Shown here: piece after piece, positions 14,876 to 23,967 of the stretch | Layout of the letters: every line of letters starts with the position of its first letter | Numbering within the stretch: position 1 is the first letter of the stretch | Assembly: GCF_900010725.2 (NCBI RefSeq) | Contig: NZ_LR734879.1 | Span: 106,950 to 146,902, forward strand | DNA length: 39,953 bases | Reading direction: 5' to 3' | Source: Planktothrix serta PCC 8927 | GTDB lineage: Bacteria; Cyanobacteriota; Cyanobacteriia; Cyanobacteriales; Microcoleaceae | The notes under the pieces: generated by a model | Told to the model about the DNA's origin: nothing | Database searches by the model: none | What the model saw: only the letters and a program-made list of their open reading frames with translations | Made by a program: the position numbers and the translations under genes

Positions 14876-14961
14876 GGGCCCAGAAACCGGGTTTCTCTCC
14901 CAGAGTTAATGATATTAAAGCTAGATTAATACAGAAACCCGGTTTCTTGAATTTTGGTTTC
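14876..14961. repeat. AGAAACC/GGTTTCT palindromes
   Basis: CAGAAACCGGGTTTCTC and ACAGAAACCCGGTTTCTT lie about 55 bases apart and are nearly mirror-symmetric; GGTTTCTTGA occurs once more beyond them. A related unit is at 8064-8084. This is a dispersed palindromic repeat lying between the island and the M48 peptidase gene, where it could also mark a transcription end. Confidence 0.6.
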
Positions 14962-14970
14962 TTGAGAATA

Positions 14971-15930
14971 TTATTTAGATTTCATCCGATTAATTTGATT
15001 TTGTAACTCCTCAATTTGGCGACGTAAATCATCGACTTCATCTTGAGATTTTTCGGCTTTAACATTCACTGAACCTTCGGCGGTTGCTCGTTGATATTGA
15101 CCGGAGCGAATTTTTCGATATTCCGCAGAATCAGCCCATTCTCGTAAATATTGAATCCGTTCAACGGGAAAGGGATGACTTAACATCATGCTTTGACCGC
15201 CATTATACAATAAAAATTTATAGACTTGATTTAAACCATCTTGATCTAAATCTCGATATTGTTCTGACTGACGAATAAATTCATCTAAACTACATTCTTG
15301 AGCATATTTTGTACTGACTCCCGCTAATTCCATCATGGATTTCATCACACATTTAAGATCATCTGTCACTAATAATGCCGCCCGGTCTGCGGATAATTCG
15401 GCTTTTCTACGCCATTCATAAAAGGCATAAATTAAACCACTACTGACTAAATTTCCTAATCCAAAGGTCATTTCTCCGATCATTGAAGCTACACCCATTG
15501 CCCAAATTGCCATCTGATTTAAAATTGGATGACCGCATTTAATATGGCCTAATTCATGGGCTAAAACCGCTCGTAATTCTGCTTCATCTACTAAGTCTAA
15601 AAGACCTGTATTCAGAATAATATAAGGGTGTTCTTGTCCCAGAGCAAAACTATTAACTTGGGGATTTTGAGAGACAAATAAACCGGGTTCAGGATAAATA
15701 TCTAAATCTCGCACACATTCTCGAAATAGATGATAAATACTCGCATATTGTCTCGGCCCAACTTGTATACTATTGCCCATTAAGTAAACATATTGAGGCC
15801 GTTCATAGACAAATTCTACAAATTTACTGGCAATTAAATCAAAGCCAGGAACACTGCGTAAAGCAGCTTCTGCTTCTTGATCAAGGGGATGACGAAAGGC
15901 TTCGCTAGAAATTCCGGTGTAAGTGGGCAT
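14971..15930 (-). CDS. M48-family metallopeptidase
   Basis: A 319-residue M48 peptidase. Zinc site HELGH at 125-129 follows LRAVLA, and the third ligand is probably the Glu in RRKAELSADRAALL. SFALGQEHPYIILNTGLLDLVDEAELRAV and SHPFPVERIQYLREWA are typical of the family. There is no clear signal peptide. A moderately hydrophobic region after the zinc site (AIWAMGVASMIGEM) may contact the membrane. The C-terminus is a coiled coil (DEVDDLRRQIEELQNQINRMKSK), probably for oligomerisation. Its substrate is unknown. It marks the return to ordinary chromosome after the island. Confidence 0.88.
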   Translation of the reverse strand: MPTYTGISSEAFRHPLDQEAEAALRSVPGFDLIASKFVEFVYERPQYVYLMGNSIQVGPRQYASIYHLFRECVRDLDIYPEPGLFVSQNPQVNSFALGQEHPYIILNTGLLDLVDEAELRAVLAHELGHIKCGHPILNQMAIWAMGVASMIGEMTFGLGNLVSSGLIYAFYEWRRKAELSADRAALLVTDDLKCVMKSMMELAGVSTKYAQECSLDEFIRQSEQYRDLDQDGLNQVYKFLLYNGGQSMMLSHPFPVERIQYLREWADSAEYRKIRSGQYQRATAEGSVNVKAEKSQDEVDDLRRQIEELQNQINRMKSK

Positions 15931-15977
15931 AATAATAATTTACAAGGTAATGTTAGAAAGTGGATTTACAATGTTTT

Positions 15978-15999
15978 GAAGCCCTGAAGGGCTTACTAC
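15978..15999. repeat. GAAGCCCTGAAGGGCTTAC repeat, copy 1
   Basis: A 22-bp unit containing the AGCCCT/AGGGCT hairpin, identical at 29,948-29,969. It lies between the divergent M48 and CpcT-like genes, just before the latter. Confidence 0.85.
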
Positions 16000-16014
16000 G
16001 GTTTGGATGTTCCG

Positions 16015-16692
16015 ATGATTAAATTATCTCCCATTTCTATTCTAGGGGTTGCTATTATTTTCGGTGGATGTGTGACTCAACCTGATCCGATGTCTGGTCA
16101 AGTTCAGGAAGTGGCATCTTATTTGACAGGGGTAATGGAGACTTCAGCACAGGCTAAAGCGATTCCTGATGCGCCCAGTGTTCGGATGACGACTTGTGAG
16201 GTGAAATTGAACAATACAGATGGTTCTGTTCAACATTCTAACGGGGTTTTTCTCTATCAAGAACAGGCCTTAACTCGTGATTTATCAAAACCCTATCGTC
16301 AGAGATTTTTAGAAATTATACCAAGTTCTGAGGGAAACAGTGTGGAGTCCGTTAGTTTTAAACCCATTAACCCTAAAAATTGGATTGGTTTGTGTGAAAA
16401 ACCGCTATCAGAACGGGTGGTTAATTCTCAAGAAATTGATAATCTTAATTGTCGTGTATTTTTAAAACCTGTCGGAACTCAATATTTAGGTGAAACGCAA
16501 CCGGGAGGATGTGTTACTAATTTTAAGGGAGCGGTTAAAGTCACGAATACGATTAAGTTAGATCAAAAGGGAATGGAAACTCAAGATCGAGGGTTTGATG
16601 CGAAAGGTAAACAAGTTTGGGGGGCTGAAAATCGTTCCTATCAATATCAGAAAGTTAGGGAACAGGGAACAGGGAACGGGGAACAGAAATAA
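16015..16692 (+). CDS. CpcT/CpeT-family protein, predicted lipoprotein
   Basis: A 225-residue protein of the CpcT/CpeT family, whose known members attach phycobilins to phycobiliproteins. Recognisable parts are VRMTTCEVKL, GVFLYQEQALTRDLSKPYRQRFLEI, ESVSFKPINPKNWIGLCEKP, NLNCRVFLKPVGTQYLGETQPGGCVTNFKGAVKVTNTI and RGFDAKGKQVWG. Unlike soluble lyases it starts with a lipoprotein signal (ISILGVAIIFGGC, C19). It is then probably exported and lipidated, and is unlikely to be a normal cytoplasmic lyase. The last residues (REQGTGNGEQK) are encoded by a heptamer repeat. The ATG at 16,015 is preferred over TTG 16,003 because it opens the signal peptide. Confidence 0.75.
   Translation: MIKLSPISILGVAIIFGGCVTQPDPMSGQVQEVASYLTGVMETSAQAKAIPDAPSVRMTTCEVKLNNTDGSVQHSNGVFLYQEQALTRDLSKPYRQRFLEIIPSSEGNSVESVSFKPINPKNWIGLCEKPLSERVVNSQEIDNLNCRVFLKPVGTQYLGETQPGGCVTNFKGAVKVTNTIKLDQKGMETQDRGFDAKGKQVWGAENRSYQYQKVREQGTGNGEQK
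16658..16685. repeat. Heptamer tandem repeat inside a gene end
   Basis: Four copies of GGGAACA (one imperfect), the complement of the GTTCCCT unit at 5250-5273. It lies inside the last codons of the CpcT-like gene, and the stop codon follows directly. Confidence 0.85.
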
Positions 16693-16787
16693 AAGAAACT
16701 TCACCATAATCTTTTAGGTTTGCTACATTATTAAATACCCTAGTTTTGTGACTGCTATAAACTTTAAACCCTTTGATTTCTATTAAA

Positions 16788-17411
16788 ATGATACTCAATC
16801 TTTTAATCATTAGTTTATTTTGGTCAGTGGGACTTTTGCTCGATTTATGGGATATTGCCCGCTATGTTCCTACTGTGGATATCTTAACCTCCGAATTACT
16901 GCAAGAACGGATTCTTGTTGGTGCAGCTTGTGGATTAATTGGGGGATTAAGTGTGGGATGGGGTTTGAAAAAAGTTATCCCGTCTTTAAGTGGAATTCGT
17001 GTCGTTATTATTGCCTTAATGTGGGCGATCGCCTTCGCAATTGGAGTACAACTTAGTGCTTATATTAATGAATATGATCTGGCTTTTAATCAGTTACATT
17101 TAGATTCCTTTACATTAGGTTCAATTCGTCAATTAATTAATTTTACCATTGCGGGTTTAATTGGCGGTTGTTTCATGGGTCTTGTTGTCAAAAAAATTGA
17201 TCCTTCAATTTCTTTTTTAAAAATTATCTTAATTATTGGGTGTTGGTGGAGCAGTTTAATTTTAGCCGCAGGCTTGATTTTTATTATTCCTTGGCAAGGT
17301 GGAACCGGAATTTTACGTTCATTTTTAGCAGGATTAAGTATTGCCATTTTAGGGGCAGGAATTATGTTTTTACAGGTTAAATTTTTACCTTCTGAAGAAA
17401 TATCGTCTTAG
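16788..17411 (+). CDS. Hypothetical multi-pass membrane protein
   Basis: A 207-residue protein with about six hydrophobic segments: LNLLIISLFWSVGLLLDLW, the ILVGAACGLIGGLSVGWGL and VVIIALMWAIAFAIGVQLS regions, FTIAGLIGGCFMGLVV, IILIIGCWWSSLILAAGLIF and LAGLSIAILGAGIMF. Glycine-rich GLIGGxxxGxxxKKxxPS occurs twice (near residues 55 and 133), suggesting internal duplication into two three-helix halves. Function not recognised. The ATG at 16,788 is preferred to TTG 16,773. Confidence 0.7.
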   Translation: MILNLLIISLFWSVGLLLDLWDIARYVPTVDILTSELLQERILVGAACGLIGGLSVGWGLKKVIPSLSGIRVVIIALMWAIAFAIGVQLSAYINEYDLAFNQLHLDSFTLGSIRQLINFTIAGLIGGCFMGLVVKKIDPSISFLKIILIIGCWWSSLILAAGLIFIIPWQGGTGILRSFLAGLSIAILGAGIMFLQVKFLPSEEISS

Positions 17412-17596
17412 GTAGTAAAAATAATAGTGTAGCAACATCAAGTAGAAAAATTAATAATAAAATTAAAAAAATCTACCTTTAGGGATATGCTGATTCCTGA
17501 TAAAACTGGATAGGATTTGATTTTGAAAGTAGTATTCTTCATTCCTCTAACATGGGGATGTAACATTATTAAACCCTCTCCCCTGGAGTCAACGCT

Positions 17597-19720
17597 ATGT
17601 ATATTCCTTTATGGCCGGGTAAACCTTATCCATTAGGTTCTCATTGGGATGGAAAAGGAACAAACTTTGCTTTATTTTCCGAAAATGCGACGGCTGTTGA
17701 ACTCTGTTTGTTTGATCAAAAAGGAAAAGAAACTCGTTTATTTTTAACAGAAGTTAGTAATTTTATTTGGCATGGTTATGTACCCAGTGTAGGGCCAGGT
17801 CAACGCTATGGTTTTCGAGTACACGGCTCCTATAAACTTCATGAAGGTCATCGTTTTAACCCTAATAAACTATTAATTGATCCCTATGCTAAAGCTATTG
17901 ATGGGGATATTCAAGGGGGAATAGAAACGTTAGGTTATATTGCAGAACACCCCGATCAAGATTTTTCCTATTCTGAAGAAGATGATGCTCATTTAGTCCC
18001 GAAATCCGTTGTAATTAATGAAGCTTTTGATTGGGGAAAAGATCAACTTTTACGCATTCCTTCCCATGAAACCATTATTTATGAAGCTCATGTCAAAGGG
18101 TTTACTAAACTAAATCCTGACATTCCTGAACCCTTACGCGGAACCTATGCAGGAGTCGGACATCCCGCCAGTATTTCTTATTTACAATCTATTGGAATAA
18201 CAGCCATAGAATTAATGCCTGTACATCATTATTTAGCCTATCCCGGCTATTTAGTGGATAAAGGCTTAAAAAATTATTGGGGCTATGATTCCATTAACTA
18301 TTTTGCCCCCTATTCGGGTTATAGTTCCAGTGGCACATTAGGGCAACAAGTAACGGAATTTAAACAAATGGTTAAAGCCCTTCATCAAGGGGGAATTGAA
18401 GTCATTTTAGATGTGGTTTATAACCATACCGGAGAAGGCAATCATTTAGGGCCGACGCTATCTTTAAAAGGCATTGATAACGCAGCTTATTACCGTTTAG
18501 TGGATGAAGATCCTCGCTATTATATGGATTTTACAGGCTGTGGAAATTCCCTGAATGTTCGCCATCCGCAAGTGTTGAAATTGATTATGGATAGTTTGCG
18601 GTATTGGGTGTTAGAAATGCACGTCGATGGGTTCCGATTTGATTTAGCTTCGGCTTTAGCACGGGAACTTTATGCTGTGGATCGATTAGCCGCATTTTTT
18701 GATATTATTCATCAAGATCCGGTGTTATCTGACGTGAAATTAATTGCTGAACCTTGGGATATTGGAGAAGGAGGATATCAAGTTGGTGAATTCCCCTTAT
18801 TATGGTCAGAATGGAACGGAAAATATCGAGATAATGCCCGCAATTTCTGGCGAGGAGAAGACCAAACTTTAGCAGAATTTGCCTATCGTTTTACAGGAAG
18901 TTCAGATTTATATCAGTTTAATGGTCGCCGTCCCAATGCGAGTATTAATTTTATCACGGCTCATGATGGATTTACGTTGAATGATTTAGTCAGTTACAAC
19001 TATAAACATAATGAAGCTAATGGAGAAAATAACCAAGATGGGGATCATCATAATAGCTCTTGGAATTGTGGAGAAGAAGGCCCTACAGATAACCCTGATG
19101 TGTTGAAACTTCGCAACCGTCAACGACGGAATTTTTTAACCACTTTGATGTTATCTCAAGGGGTTCCGATGATGTTAAGTGGAGATGAAATTGGGCGATC
19201 GCAACAAGGGAATAATAATCCTTATTGTCAAGATAATGAAATTTCTTGGCTAGATTGGAATTTACAAGAAGAAAATTCTTCTTTATTAGACTTTACCCGT
19301 CAATTGATTTATTTCCGTCGTCAACATCCGGTTTTTCGCCGTCGGAAATGGTTCCAAGGTCGGGCAATTTATGGTTCAGGAGTGACCGATTTGGGATGGT
19401 TTAACCCCGATGGCGGTGTGATGACTGAGGAACAATGGAACATGGGATTTGCTAAAGCTATTGGTGTATTTTTAAATGGTGAAGAAATTCTCACACCAGG
19501 AGAACGGGGAGAACGCATTATTGATGATAGTTTTTATATCCTGTTCAATGCTCATTATGAACCCCTAGATTTCTTTCTCCCTGAAGCCATGGCAAATCGA
19601 GAATGGCAAGTTATAATTGATACGAATCAATCTCGTTTTGTTAAAGATGATATTCGTTATACCTTGGATAAACCCATTACGGTAACTGAGCGATCGCTAA
19701 TGGTTTTAAAACGGTTGTAA
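17597..19720 (+). CDS. glgX: Glycogen debranching enzyme GlgX
   Basis: A 707-residue isoamylase-type GH13 enzyme that cleaves alpha-1,6 branches of glycogen. The N-terminal CBM48 domain (GSHWDGKGTNFALFSENATAVELCLFD) precedes the catalytic barrel with DVVYNHTGEG, the nucleophile D349 in DGFRFDLAS, the acid/base E385 in AEPWD and the third carboxylate D457 in TAHDGF. QGVPMMLSGDEIGRSQQGNNNPYCQDNE is the typical GlgX block. The length is normal. The ATG at 17,597 has GGAG ten bases upstream. malQ, which works on the released linear chains, lies 2.5 kb downstream in the opposite direction. Confidence 0.95.
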   Translation: MYIPLWPGKPYPLGSHWDGKGTNFALFSENATAVELCLFDQKGKETRLFLTEVSNFIWHGYVPSVGPGQRYGFRVHGSYKLHEGHRFNPNKLLIDPYAKAIDGDIQGGIETLGYIAEHPDQDFSYSEEDDAHLVPKSVVINEAFDWGKDQLLRIPSHETIIYEAHVKGFTKLNPDIPEPLRGTYAGVGHPASISYLQSIGITAIELMPVHHYLAYPGYLVDKGLKNYWGYDSINYFAPYSGYSSSGTLGQQVTEFKQMVKALHQGGIEVILDVVYNHTGEGNHLGPTLSLKGIDNAAYYRLVDEDPRYYMDFTGCGNSLNVRHPQVLKLIMDSLRYWVLEMHVDGFRFDLASALARELYAVDRLAAFFDIIHQDPVLSDVKLIAEPWDIGEGGYQVGEFPLLWSEWNGKYRDNARNFWRGEDQTLAEFAYRFTGSSDLYQFNGRRPNASINFITAHDGFTLNDLVSYNYKHNEANGENNQDGDHHNSSWNCGEEGPTDNPDVLKLRNRQRRNFLTTLMLSQGVPMMLSGDEIGRSQQGNNNPYCQDNEISWLDWNLQEENSSLLDFTRQLIYFRRQHPVFRRRKWFQGRAIYGSGVTDLGWFNPDGGVMTEEQWNMGFAKAIGVFLNGEEILTPGERGERIIDDSFYILFNAHYEPLDFFLPEAMANREWQVIIDTNQSRFVKDDIRYTLDKPITVTERSLMVLKRL

Positions 19721-19747
19721 TCGCAATTAAGGCTAGGATTAAAGCGA

Positions 19748-19801
19748 TTTTTTTAACCTTTGTAGAGGTACAATCTGGTATTTCTATAAAGGTTAAAAAA
19801 A
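19748..19801. terminator. Two-sided inverted repeat after glgX
   Basis: A T7-AACCTTTGTA arm (19,748-19,764) pairs almost perfectly with TATAAAGGTTA7 (19,785-19,801): 17 bp with one G:T-type mismatch and a 20-base loop. The T/A runs are part of the stem, as in bidirectional intrinsic terminators. It ends the glgX transcript before the glycosyltransferase. Confidence 0.65.
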
Positions 19802-19834
19802 TAAAATAAAGTTAGGAAATGAGGAAACAGAACG

Positions 19835-21031
19835 ATGAAATCCTTAAAGTTGGTCTTACTTCCTGGTTTAAAAGTCAAAAAAGCATCAAACCATCAAATG
19901 ATCATCACTCAAAAATTTATCGATGGTGTTTTTGAGTATCAAAAGTATTGGCCAGGCTCCATAGTAGTCCTCATTGAGGAAGATGAGGGTTTAAATAAAA
20001 ATCTTGACAATAGATTAATTAATGTTGATGAATTACCTTTTGACATAGAAATTATTAACTTTGATTCTATACCCGAACGTCAAGAATTACACGAAAATTC
20101 GGTTTTTCTGAGCAGTACCAGCTTTAGACACAATCAGATCAGTAAAGTTTGTAAATCCCATAATATTCCCTGTATTTATATTACTGAATACAGCTTAAAA
20201 ACCCGAATGCAAATTATCAATGCGACGACTCAAAATCCGATTCTAAGGCTGAGAAGATATGTTTGGCAAATTTTGCAAGAGTTTAAACAACGAAAAGCGA
20301 TCGCCATCGCTAATGGAGTTCAGTGTAATGGTGTTCCAACTTACAAAGCTTATCAAAAAATTACCCCCAATCCTTGCCTTTATTTTGATACTCGAATTAC
20401 AGAAGATATGATAGTTAGCCCTGCTAATTTAGCGACAAGAACCGATCAATGTCTAGAAAAAAAACCTCTGCGTTTACTCTTTTCTGGACGTTTAATTAAA
20501 ATGAAAGGTGCAGATCACTTAATCTTAGTTGCTGAAAATCTTAAAAAGCTTGGGGTTAAATTCGAGATGTTTATTTGTGGCGATGGTGAATTGAAAGAAA
20601 CAATGCAACAGCAAATTGAACTGAGGGGACTTTCTGATTCTATTAAAATGCTAGGGGTTCTGGAATTTAAAACAGAATTGGTTCCTTTTGTTCAAAAAAA
20701 TGTGGATTTATTTATCTGTTGTCATCGCCAAGGTGATCCTTCTTGCACCTATTTAGAAACGATGAGTTGTGGCGTTCCCATTGTGGGATATGACAATGAA
20801 GCTTTTGTTGGGGTTGTTCACCACTCCCAGGCGGGTTGGTTTGTGAAGATGAATCGACCGGATTTATTGGCTGGAAAAATTGCCGAGTTAAATCAAAATC
20901 GGGAAGCAATAGTTGCTGAATCTTATCAATCTCTTGAATTTGCCAAACAACATACATTTGAAAAAACATTTCAAAGAAGGATTGCTCATATTCAAGAAAT
21001 AGCAGCTATTAGAGAAGACTTTGTTTCTTAA
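19835..21031 (+). CDS. GT4-type glycosyltransferase
   Basis: A 398-residue GT-B glycosyltransferase. The C-terminal half is clear: RLLFSGRLIKMKGADHLILVA, FEMFICGDGELKETMQ, IKMLGVLEFKTELVPFVQKNVDLFICCHRQGDPSCTYLETMSCGVPIVGYDNEAF. The EGxP-like signature has become DPSCTYLETMSCGVP. The N-terminal half is variable and fits an acceptor-binding domain. It is 102 bases before a GT61-like gene on the same strand, so both may build one glycan. The substrate is unknown. GAGGAAA precedes the ATG. Confidence 0.82.
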   Translation: MKSLKLVLLPGLKVKKASNHQMIITQKFIDGVFEYQKYWPGSIVVLIEEDEGLNKNLDNRLINVDELPFDIEIINFDSIPERQELHENSVFLSSTSFRHNQISKVCKSHNIPCIYITEYSLKTRMQIINATTQNPILRLRRYVWQILQEFKQRKAIAIANGVQCNGVPTYKAYQKITPNPCLYFDTRITEDMIVSPANLATRTDQCLEKKPLRLLFSGRLIKMKGADHLILVAENLKKLGVKFEMFICGDGELKETMQQQIELRGLSDSIKMLGVLEFKTELVPFVQKNVDLFICCHRQGDPSCTYLETMSCGVPIVGYDNEAFVGVVHHSQAGWFVKMNRPDLLAGKIAELNQNREAIVAESYQSLEFAKQHTFEKTFQRRIAHIQEIAAIREDFVS

Positions 21032-21133
21032 GGGGAGTTATGCTAGACTAAAATAACGCTCTGATTCCTGATTAAAACCTGAAACTTACCCCAGGGTTAA
21101 AGATATTAAACAACAGTATTTCATCGAGATAAT

Positions 21134-22180
21134 ATGATCAATTTAGCTCTCTTAAAACAGCGTGGATTGCGTCTTTTAAACGGACGAAAAAGCTATAAAG
21201 ATTTATCTGACAAGCAATGGACTCTTTCTCCGGGTCAGAGTTTAATTTCTCCACCTGCAATCTATTTACCTGGAGAACTTGATAAGGTGACAGGTGTTCC
21301 CATAGAAACAACCTATGCAAATGAATTGCAACGAATACAAGGGGGAATAACTCAACACGCAGCAACAACAGCTTATCGACTAAGTGATGTACAAATTCAC
21401 AGGGGATATATTTATAAAGGAGCCATGAAATTCCCTTTGACAACGACAAAAGAATCGTGGTTTAATCAAAGTGAAACAGAGTATATTTCTGAAGCAGCGC
21501 TGGCTTGTACCTTTTGTGGAAACCTTTATTTTGGTCATTGGATGACCGATGATGTTATTTTGAATTTGGCGGCGCGGGAATTAGCAACAGCCATCAGAAC
21601 AGATCAGAAACTTAGTCCTAATCAAATTGAATATAGCCATCTGTTTGAGATTAATTCCACTCCTGTTAACCACGCTAAATTTAAGGAATTGATCATTATT
21701 GAAGATTATGGACAAAATCAATTTAAACGCGAACGATATCAATATATCCGAGCTAAATTAAAACAGCTATATTCGCCTTCAGTCCGTCCCGGTGTGATGT
21801 TATTGCGGGGAAAGTCAGGTATTCAAAGATATCTATTAAATGAGGATGAAATTGCTGAATTTCTGAGAAATCAAGGCTTTACTATTATTGACCCAGAAAA
21901 CACCCCCGCACGGGAAATTGTGCGTCAAACTTTAGGGGCAAAAATTATTGTTGGGGTTGAAGGAAGCCAATTAGCAAATGGATTATTTACAGTAGCAGAA
22001 GATGGCGTTATTCTCACATTACAACCGCCTTATCGATTTAATAATGTCTATAAAGGTCGATCAGATTGCTTAGGAATTCAATATGCTTTTGTGGTCGGTA
22101 AACAGGTGGATAGTGGATTTGAAATCAGTATAGAAAACTTGACAAAAACTCTGGATAAAATTAATTCAAGACGGGTGTAG
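21134..22180 (+). CDS. GT61-family (DUF563) glycosyltransferase
   Basis: A 348-residue protein of the DUF563/GT61 type. The FCGNLYFGHWMTDDVI region fits the family's conserved N-H-W/H-W block. RPGVMLLRGKSGIQRYLLNEDEIAEFLRNQGFTIIDPENT and GAKIIVGVEGSQLANGLFTVAEDGVILTLQPPYRF correspond to the sugar-nucleotide part (IVGxxGSxLxN). No signal peptide is seen. It follows the GT4 gene and converges on malQ with a 28-base gap. The acceptor is unknown; an exopolysaccharide or glycolipid is likely. Confidence 0.8.
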   Translation: MINLALLKQRGLRLLNGRKSYKDLSDKQWTLSPGQSLISPPAIYLPGELDKVTGVPIETTYANELQRIQGGITQHAATTAYRLSDVQIHRGYIYKGAMKFPLTTTKESWFNQSETEYISEAALACTFCGNLYFGHWMTDDVILNLAARELATAIRTDQKLSPNQIEYSHLFEINSTPVNHAKFKELIIIEDYGQNQFKRERYQYIRAKLKQLYSPSVRPGVMLLRGKSGIQRYLLNEDEIAEFLRNQGFTIIDPENTPAREIVRQTLGAKIIVGVEGSQLANGLFTVAEDGVILTLQPPYRFNNVYKGRSDCLGIQYAFVVGKQVDSGFEISIENLTKTLDKINSRRV

Positions 22181-22208
22181 GTGAACTACCTACACCCCAG
22201 ACCTACTT

Positions 22209-23717
22209 TCATCGACCATATAGTTGATTTAACTTTAACAACTGATGGCTTAATTCTTCAGTTAATAACTCAGAACTTTGATAACGCCAACGCCAATTTC
22301 CATCGTTATGACTGGGATCATTCATTCTGGCACTATGCCCTAAATTTAACATATCTTGTAGGGGAATAATGGCTAAACTAGCAACAGAACTTAAGGCTAA
22401 ACGAATCATCACCCAGTTAATATTTGTGATGTCATCTGGGGAAGAATACCCTAAATATTCTGCTAAATGTTGTTTTTCTTTTGCACTTGCAGTTTCCCAC
22501 CATCCCAACGCCGTATCATTATCATGAGTTCCCGTATAAACTAAACAATTTTGAACATAATTATGGGGAAGATGCACACTATTAGCATCCCCTCCAAAGC
22601 CAAATTGTAAGATTTTCATCCCCGGAAAATGGTAATGATCTCGTAATTGTTCAACTTCGGGAGTAATAATTCCTAAATCTTCCGCTAAAACAGGTAAATT
22701 TCCCAGTTCTTGTTGAAGTAAATCAAAAAATTCATAACCCGGCGCTTTAATCCATTCTCCATTCATTGCATTTTTGTCGCCTCCCGGAACACTCCAATAA
22801 GCTTCAAAGGCTCGAAAATGATCAATGCGGACATAATCTGCATATTGCAGCGTAGTTTTAAATCGTTCAATCCACCAAGCAAATTTTGTTTTTTGCATTT
22901 CCTCCCAATTATAAATCGGATTCCCCCAAAGTTGTCCCGTTTCACTAAAAAAATCGGGGGGAACTCCGGCAATATACAAGGGTTCTAAGGTTTCAGGATG
23001 CAGTTGAAATAGATCGGGATTTGCCCAAACTTCAACACTATTATGGCAAACATAAATAGAAATATCGCCAATAATTTTAATCCCTTGTTGATTGGCATAG
23101 CGACGCAATTCTTCCCATTGTTTAAAAAAGATAAATTGCAGGAATTTATGATATAATATAGGTTGTTGTAGTTCTTCTATTTTAGCGTTTAAGGCATTAG
23201 GATCTCGATGGGCTAAGGCAGGTTCCCAATAATTCCAGGCTTTGCTTTCATTCGCATCTAATAAAGCCATAAATAAGGCATAATCGTTTAACCAAGAAGC
23301 GTTTTTTTGGCAAAAAATTTCAAATTCGGCAGGGGGTTGATGATCGAATTGTTTTTTAAAGCTAGTGTAAGCTTTTTGGAGATAGATGGTTTTGTGAGGA
23401 ATAACTTTGTCAAACTTAACTTGATTTCGGTCTTCTTCTTCTAAGGGAATAATTTCTTCAGCTTTTAATAATCCTTCTTGGGCTAATTGTTCTAAATTAA
23501 TCATTAAAGGATTACCCGCAAAGGTACTATAATTCATAATATAAGGAGAATGTTCATCTGTTGTTGGCCCCAAGGGTAGGATTTGCCAAAATTTATGACC
23601 ACTCCGCTTTAAAAAATCAATAAATTCATAAGCTGATTTTCCCAGATCTCCAATTCCATGTTGACTAGGAAATGAGGTCGGATGAAGTAAAATCCCACTG
23701 GAACGCTGAAATAACAT
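22209..23717 (-). CDS. malQ: 4-alpha-glucanotransferase (amylomaltase) MalQ
   Basis: A 502-residue GH77 enzyme that transfers alpha-1,4-glucan segments between maltodextrins. The start RSSGILLHPTSFPSQHGIGDLG is diagnostic. The nucleophile is D299 in VRIDHFRAFEAYW, the acid/base E346 in LAEDLGIIT and the third carboxylate lies in YTGTHDNDTALGWW. The length is that of bacterial and cyanobacterial MalQ, related to plant DPE1. The ATG at 23,717 is directly preceded by GTG, another possible start. With GlgX it completes short-chain recycling from glycogen. Confidence 0.95.
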   Translation of the reverse strand: MLFQRSSGILLHPTSFPSQHGIGDLGKSAYEFIDFLKRSGHKFWQILPLGPTTDEHSPYIMNYSTFAGNPLMINLEQLAQEGLLKAEEIIPLEEEDRNQVKFDKVIPHKTIYLQKAYTSFKKQFDHQPPAEFEIFCQKNASWLNDYALFMALLDANESKAWNYWEPALAHRDPNALNAKIEELQQPILYHKFLQFIFFKQWEELRRYANQQGIKIIGDISIYVCHNSVEVWANPDLFQLHPETLEPLYIAGVPPDFFSETGQLWGNPIYNWEEMQKTKFAWWIERFKTTLQYADYVRIDHFRAFEAYWSVPGGDKNAMNGEWIKAPGYEFFDLLQQELGNLPVLAEDLGIITPEVEQLRDHYHFPGMKILQFGFGGDANSVHLPHNYVQNCLVYTGTHDNDTALGWWETASAKEKQHLAEYLGYSSPDDITNINWVMIRLALSSVASLAIIPLQDMLNLGHSARMNDPSHNDGNWRWRYQSSELLTEELSHQLLKLNQLYGR

Positions 23718-23821
23718 CACAATTTTTTATTAATTTTTCATCTTTACAAAAATAGCATAAATTGAACTACTCAGCATCTTTCTAACGATAGGGAAGTGTT
23801 TAAATCTGCTATCCCCTTCTG

Positions 23822-23843
23822 GAGACGCGCCATGGCACGTCTC
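23822..23843. repeat. GAGACG...CCATGG...CGTCTC palindrome
   Basis: A 22-bp near-perfect palindrome centred on CCATGG, with arms GAGACG and CGTCTC. I recognise it as a dispersed cyanobacterial repeat type, but only this copy is in the window. It lies in the 250-bp gap between malQ and the secreted protein. Confidence 0.5.
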
Positions 23844-23967
23844 TACTCAATTGGTCGTTTAAATGTATCGTTGCTTCAACTTCCGGTTACTGTCGAGCAG
23901 AAATTGATATGATTAAATGAGTAGTCTCTTAATCAATAGCCATCTTATTCAACACAAGGTTAAATTT

